Shown here: piece after piece, positions 62,105 to 64,000 of the stretch | Layout of the letters: every line of letters starts with the position of its first letter | Numbering within the stretch: the stretch's first letter is position 1 | DNA from: Pseudodesulfovibrio sp. | GTDB lineage: Bacteria > Desulfobacterota > Desulfovibrionia > Desulfovibrionales > Desulfovibrionaceae | Direction: 5' to 3' | DNA length: 64,000 nt | Assembly (NCBI GenBank): GCA_016342345.1 | Contig: JAEINO010000004.1 | Location: 79,122-143,121 of the forward strand | Program-made: the position numbers and the translations under genes | Notes under the pieces: model-generated | The model's input: the letters and a program-made list of their open reading frames with translations, nothing else | The model's database searches: none | Told to the model about the DNA's origin: nothing

Positions 62105-64000
62105 TTAGGCGAGATGGCAGGCTGTGGTCAGCGGACAGGTCTCTTCGTCGCCTTCCGTGTGTGCGCGAGCGTGAACATCGCAGATGGCGGCTTCCATGGT
62201 CGAATAGAGATGGTCTTCGCCGATCTTTTCCAGCAGATGCGTACGTTTGAATACAGCCATGACTGATTCGTTCACACCTGACAGCGATATGTCAAGTCCT
62301 GCGCTCCGAATACGGTCCACGAGCAGGGACAGCGCTTCCTCGCCCGAGGCATCCATGTCGTTAATGCCGTTGGCAACCAGGAGGATGTGCCTGAGCTTTT
62401 TGTTGCCTGCCATTTTGTCGGAGATCTTGTCTTCCAGGAAGCTGGCATTGGCGAAGAACAGAGGGCCGTCGAAGCGGACCACGGCAATGTGGCTGCACTC
62501 GGCAAGGCCGAATTCTTCGGAACAACGAAGGGATTCGTCTGAATGACGGGACAGGGTTGCCACGCGTGGACGCATGCTCTTGTACAGGAATACTGCCAGA
62601 GACAGGGTCACGCCAACCATGATGCCCTTGTCCAGATGCGGGGCAAAAGCCAGAGTGCAGAGAAACGAGATGATGGAGATGGCTCCGTCATACCACTGGG
62701 CTTTCCAGGCGTGCATGAAACCGGAAGCGTTGATCAGACCGATGACTGCCATCATGATGACTGCTGCCAGAACAGCCTGGGGCAGGTTGTAGAGCAACGG
62801 GGTGAAGAACAGAAGCACGATAACGACCATGAGCGAAGTTATCACGCTTGAGAAACCTGAGACTGCACCCGCCTGGAGGTTGACCGCCGATCGGGAGAAC
62901 GAGCCGGATGCCGGGTAGCTCTTTCCGCATGCGCCGAGAATGTTTGCGAGACCCTGTCCGATGAGTTCCTGGTTGGGGTCCAGTCTCTGGCCGGTTTTGG
63001 CTGCCATGGCCTTGGCAATGGAGATGGCCTCCATGAAGCCCAAAAGCGAGATGATGGCTGCGAACGGAAGCAGGTGCAGCATGGTCTTGATGTCGAGTGT
63101 CGGAATGGAGATGGTCGGGATGCCTGAGGGGACCGAGCCAACGACTGCGCCGCCGCCCATCATTTTCAGGCTGGTGGTGTTCAGGGTATTGTTACCCACC
63201 TTGATCCGCCATGTGCGGCCATCGGTTTCCATTCCTGCCGGGACTGTGTCCTGACGATAGAAAGTAATGTTGCCATCAGAGGCTTCGACACCGCTGAACA
63301 GGACATTGCGTATGCCTGCGCGCAGGAGATGCGCCTCATGCTTGAGGCGGGATATGCGGGTGTTGATGACGTTCAGATCATGCTCGATGTCAAACATGGT
63401 TATGACGTCGTGAGCTGTTTTGGCCTTGTCCATATCCGTGCCGTAAGCAGTGCGCTCCTGGCCCAGTTTTTCGATTTCGGTCAGAACAGTATTGAATTTG
63501 GCAACAGATTCAACGATTTCGGGAGCCTGGATGGCATCAACAGGAGCGTTGGTGTCATGGTTGAAGCCGAGGCCCCAGGACAGGGCTGTGGTGACTGCGA
63601 CCGCCACCAGAACGTTGGGGATTTTCGGGTTGATGCGTTTGAGAATGATCATGATGGCAAAGGCCAGCACCCCCATGGCCAATGAAGGCAGGTGGGTGTA
63701 GTGGAGGGCACTTTCAACCACACGGATGATGGTTTCGTAGTGGTGTTCCGCCTTGTCCACGTATACCCCGAACATCTTGGAGAGCTGGGACGAGGCAATG
63801 ATGATGGCTGCTGCGTTGGTGAATCCGTTGACCACCGGGTGGGACAGGAAGTTCACCACCAGGCCGAGTCGGAGCACGCCGAGCAGGAACTGGAACATAC
63901 CGACCATCAGGGCCAGAAGAATAGCGTATGCAATGTATCCCTCGCTGCCAGCCGTTGCCAGCGGTTCAAGGGATGCCGCAGTCATGAGCGAGACAACGGC
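62105..64000 (-). CDS. SulP-family anion transporter with STAS domain, 5' end outside the window
   Basis: The frame stays open to the window edge (upstream residues AVVSLMTAASLEPLA match SulP), so the ATG at 63985 in the track is internal and the gene is cut at its start. The visible part has several membrane segments (including LLPFAAIISLLGFMEAISIAKAMAAKTG and NLQAGAVSGFSSVITSLMVVIVLLFFTPL), ELIGQGLANILGACG in the SulP core, and a C-terminal STAS domain (IAVVRFDGPLFFANASFLEDKI, ILLVANGINDMDASGEEALSLL). An unusual insert of about 130 residues with a coiled coil (EIEKLGQERTAYGTDMDKAK) splits the membrane region. It transports sulfate or another anion and is the first gene seen of the operon. 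Confidence 0.9.
   Translation of the reverse strand, partial: AVVSLMTAASLEPLATAGSEGYIAYAILLALMVGMFQFLLGVLRLGLVVNFLSHPVVNGFTNAAAIIIASSQLSKMFGVYVDKAEHHYETIIRVVESALHYTHLPSLAMGVLAFAIMIILKRINPKIPNVLVAVAVTTALSWGLGFNHDTNAPVDAIQAPEIVESVAKFNTVLTEIEKLGQERTAYGTDMDKAKTAHDVITMFDIEHDLNVINTRISRLKHEAHLLRAGIRNVLFSGVEASDGNITFYRQDTVPAGMETDGRTWRIKVGNNTLNTTSLKMMGGGAVVGSVPSGIPTISIPTLDIKTMLHLLPFAAIISLLGFMEAISIAKAMAAKTGQRLDPNQELIGQGLANILGACGKSYPASGSFSRSAVNLQAGAVSGFSSVITSLMVVIVLLFFTPLLYNLPQAVLAAVIMMAVIGLINASGFMHAWKAQWYDGAISIISFLCTLAFAPHLDKGIMVGVTLSLAVFLYKSMRPRVATLSRHSDESLRCSEEFGLAECSHIAVVRFDGPLFFANASFLEDKISDKMAGNKKLRHILLVANGINDMDASGEEALSLLVDRIRSAGLDISLSGVNESVMAVFKRTHLLEKIGEDHLYSTMEAAICDVHARAHTEGDEETCPLTTACHLA

Overview
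This window looks like chromosomal DNA from an anaerobic, sulfate-reducer-like deltaproteobacterium (Desulfovibrionaceae, Desulfovibrio/Pseudodesulfovibrio type). That is inferred from the gene content: a hybrid-cluster protein (Hcp), a SulP-type anion transporter, an iron-dependent alcohol dehydrogenase, lar (nickel-pincer) genes, Ptb-Buk, and very many PAS-rich sensor kinases and cyclic-di-nucleotide proteins. Most of the window has the same moderate GC by eye. The clearest exception is an AT-richer patch at about 3.8-5.6 kb. I saw no rRNA, tRNA, CRISPR array, integrase or transposase.

Layout. 0-3.8 kb: the end of an unknown gene, larB, a LarC protein with only the N-terminal domain, a DUF3431 protein and a lone FtsX/MacB-type permease. 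3.8-6.2 kb: an AT-rich two-gene unit on the minus strand, a mosaic protein with a VgrG-related/phage-like peptidoglycan-hydrolase domain plus an overlapping lipoprotein, which reads as an effector-immunity pair. 6.5-12.5 kb: two paralogous TetR regulators (the second with a twin palindromic operator), then a lipoprotein membrane-fusion protein and an RND pump. 12.8-16.7 kb: a VOC-HAD fusion, a divergent diadenylate-cyclase-like protein, a small membrane protein and an HD-GYP protein lacking the canonical first His. 17.1-24.2 kb: a chemoreceptor with an extra C-terminal sensor, a 54-residue membrane peptide, an orphan substrate-binding sensor, a GGDEF protein, an HD-GYP protein and a methyltransferase. 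24.3-35.8 kb: three PAS histidine kinases (two of them very large hybrids), a periplasmic binding protein and an Fe-alcohol dehydrogenase. 36-41.6 kb: hcp with a candidate HcpR site, GAF-HD-GYP, an HD phosphohydrolase and an EAL-like/HDOD protein. 41.8-47.6 kb: murI, a translationally coupled set of acetolactate-synthase small subunit, ptb and buk, then cheR and an HDOD protein. 47.6-53.9 kb: an intergenic repeat cluster, two TPM proteins with LemA, a coiled-coil protein, a YigZ protein, an ArgO-type exporter facing an ArgP-type LysR, and a DUF2959 lipoprotein. 53.9-57.4 kb: a MocR regulator facing an RhtB exporter, and fumC. 57.5-64 kb: a six-gene minus-strand operon (SulP transporter, degenerate cytidylate-kinase/BON/receiver fusion, Cache histidine kinase, receiver, ChpT-like phosphotransferase, receiver).

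How the parts fit. Signal transduction dominates: about eight proteins have c-di-GMP-type or HD/HDOD output domains, one has a DAC-like domain, and at least four histidine kinases are present. The two best candidates for undescribed systems are the SulP-centred phosphorelay at the right edge, where a transporter is encoded with a pseudo-nucleotide-kinase receiver fusion, a kinase, a ChpT-like phosphotransferase and two single-domain receivers, and the mosaic hydrolase/lipoprotein pair at 4.2-6.2 kb. The DAC-like protein with an altered RHR motif, the LarC1-only lar cluster, the VOC-HAD fusion and a dispersed intergenic repeat with compensatory stem changes are secondary leads. All functions are read from sequence by eye; no database search was run.
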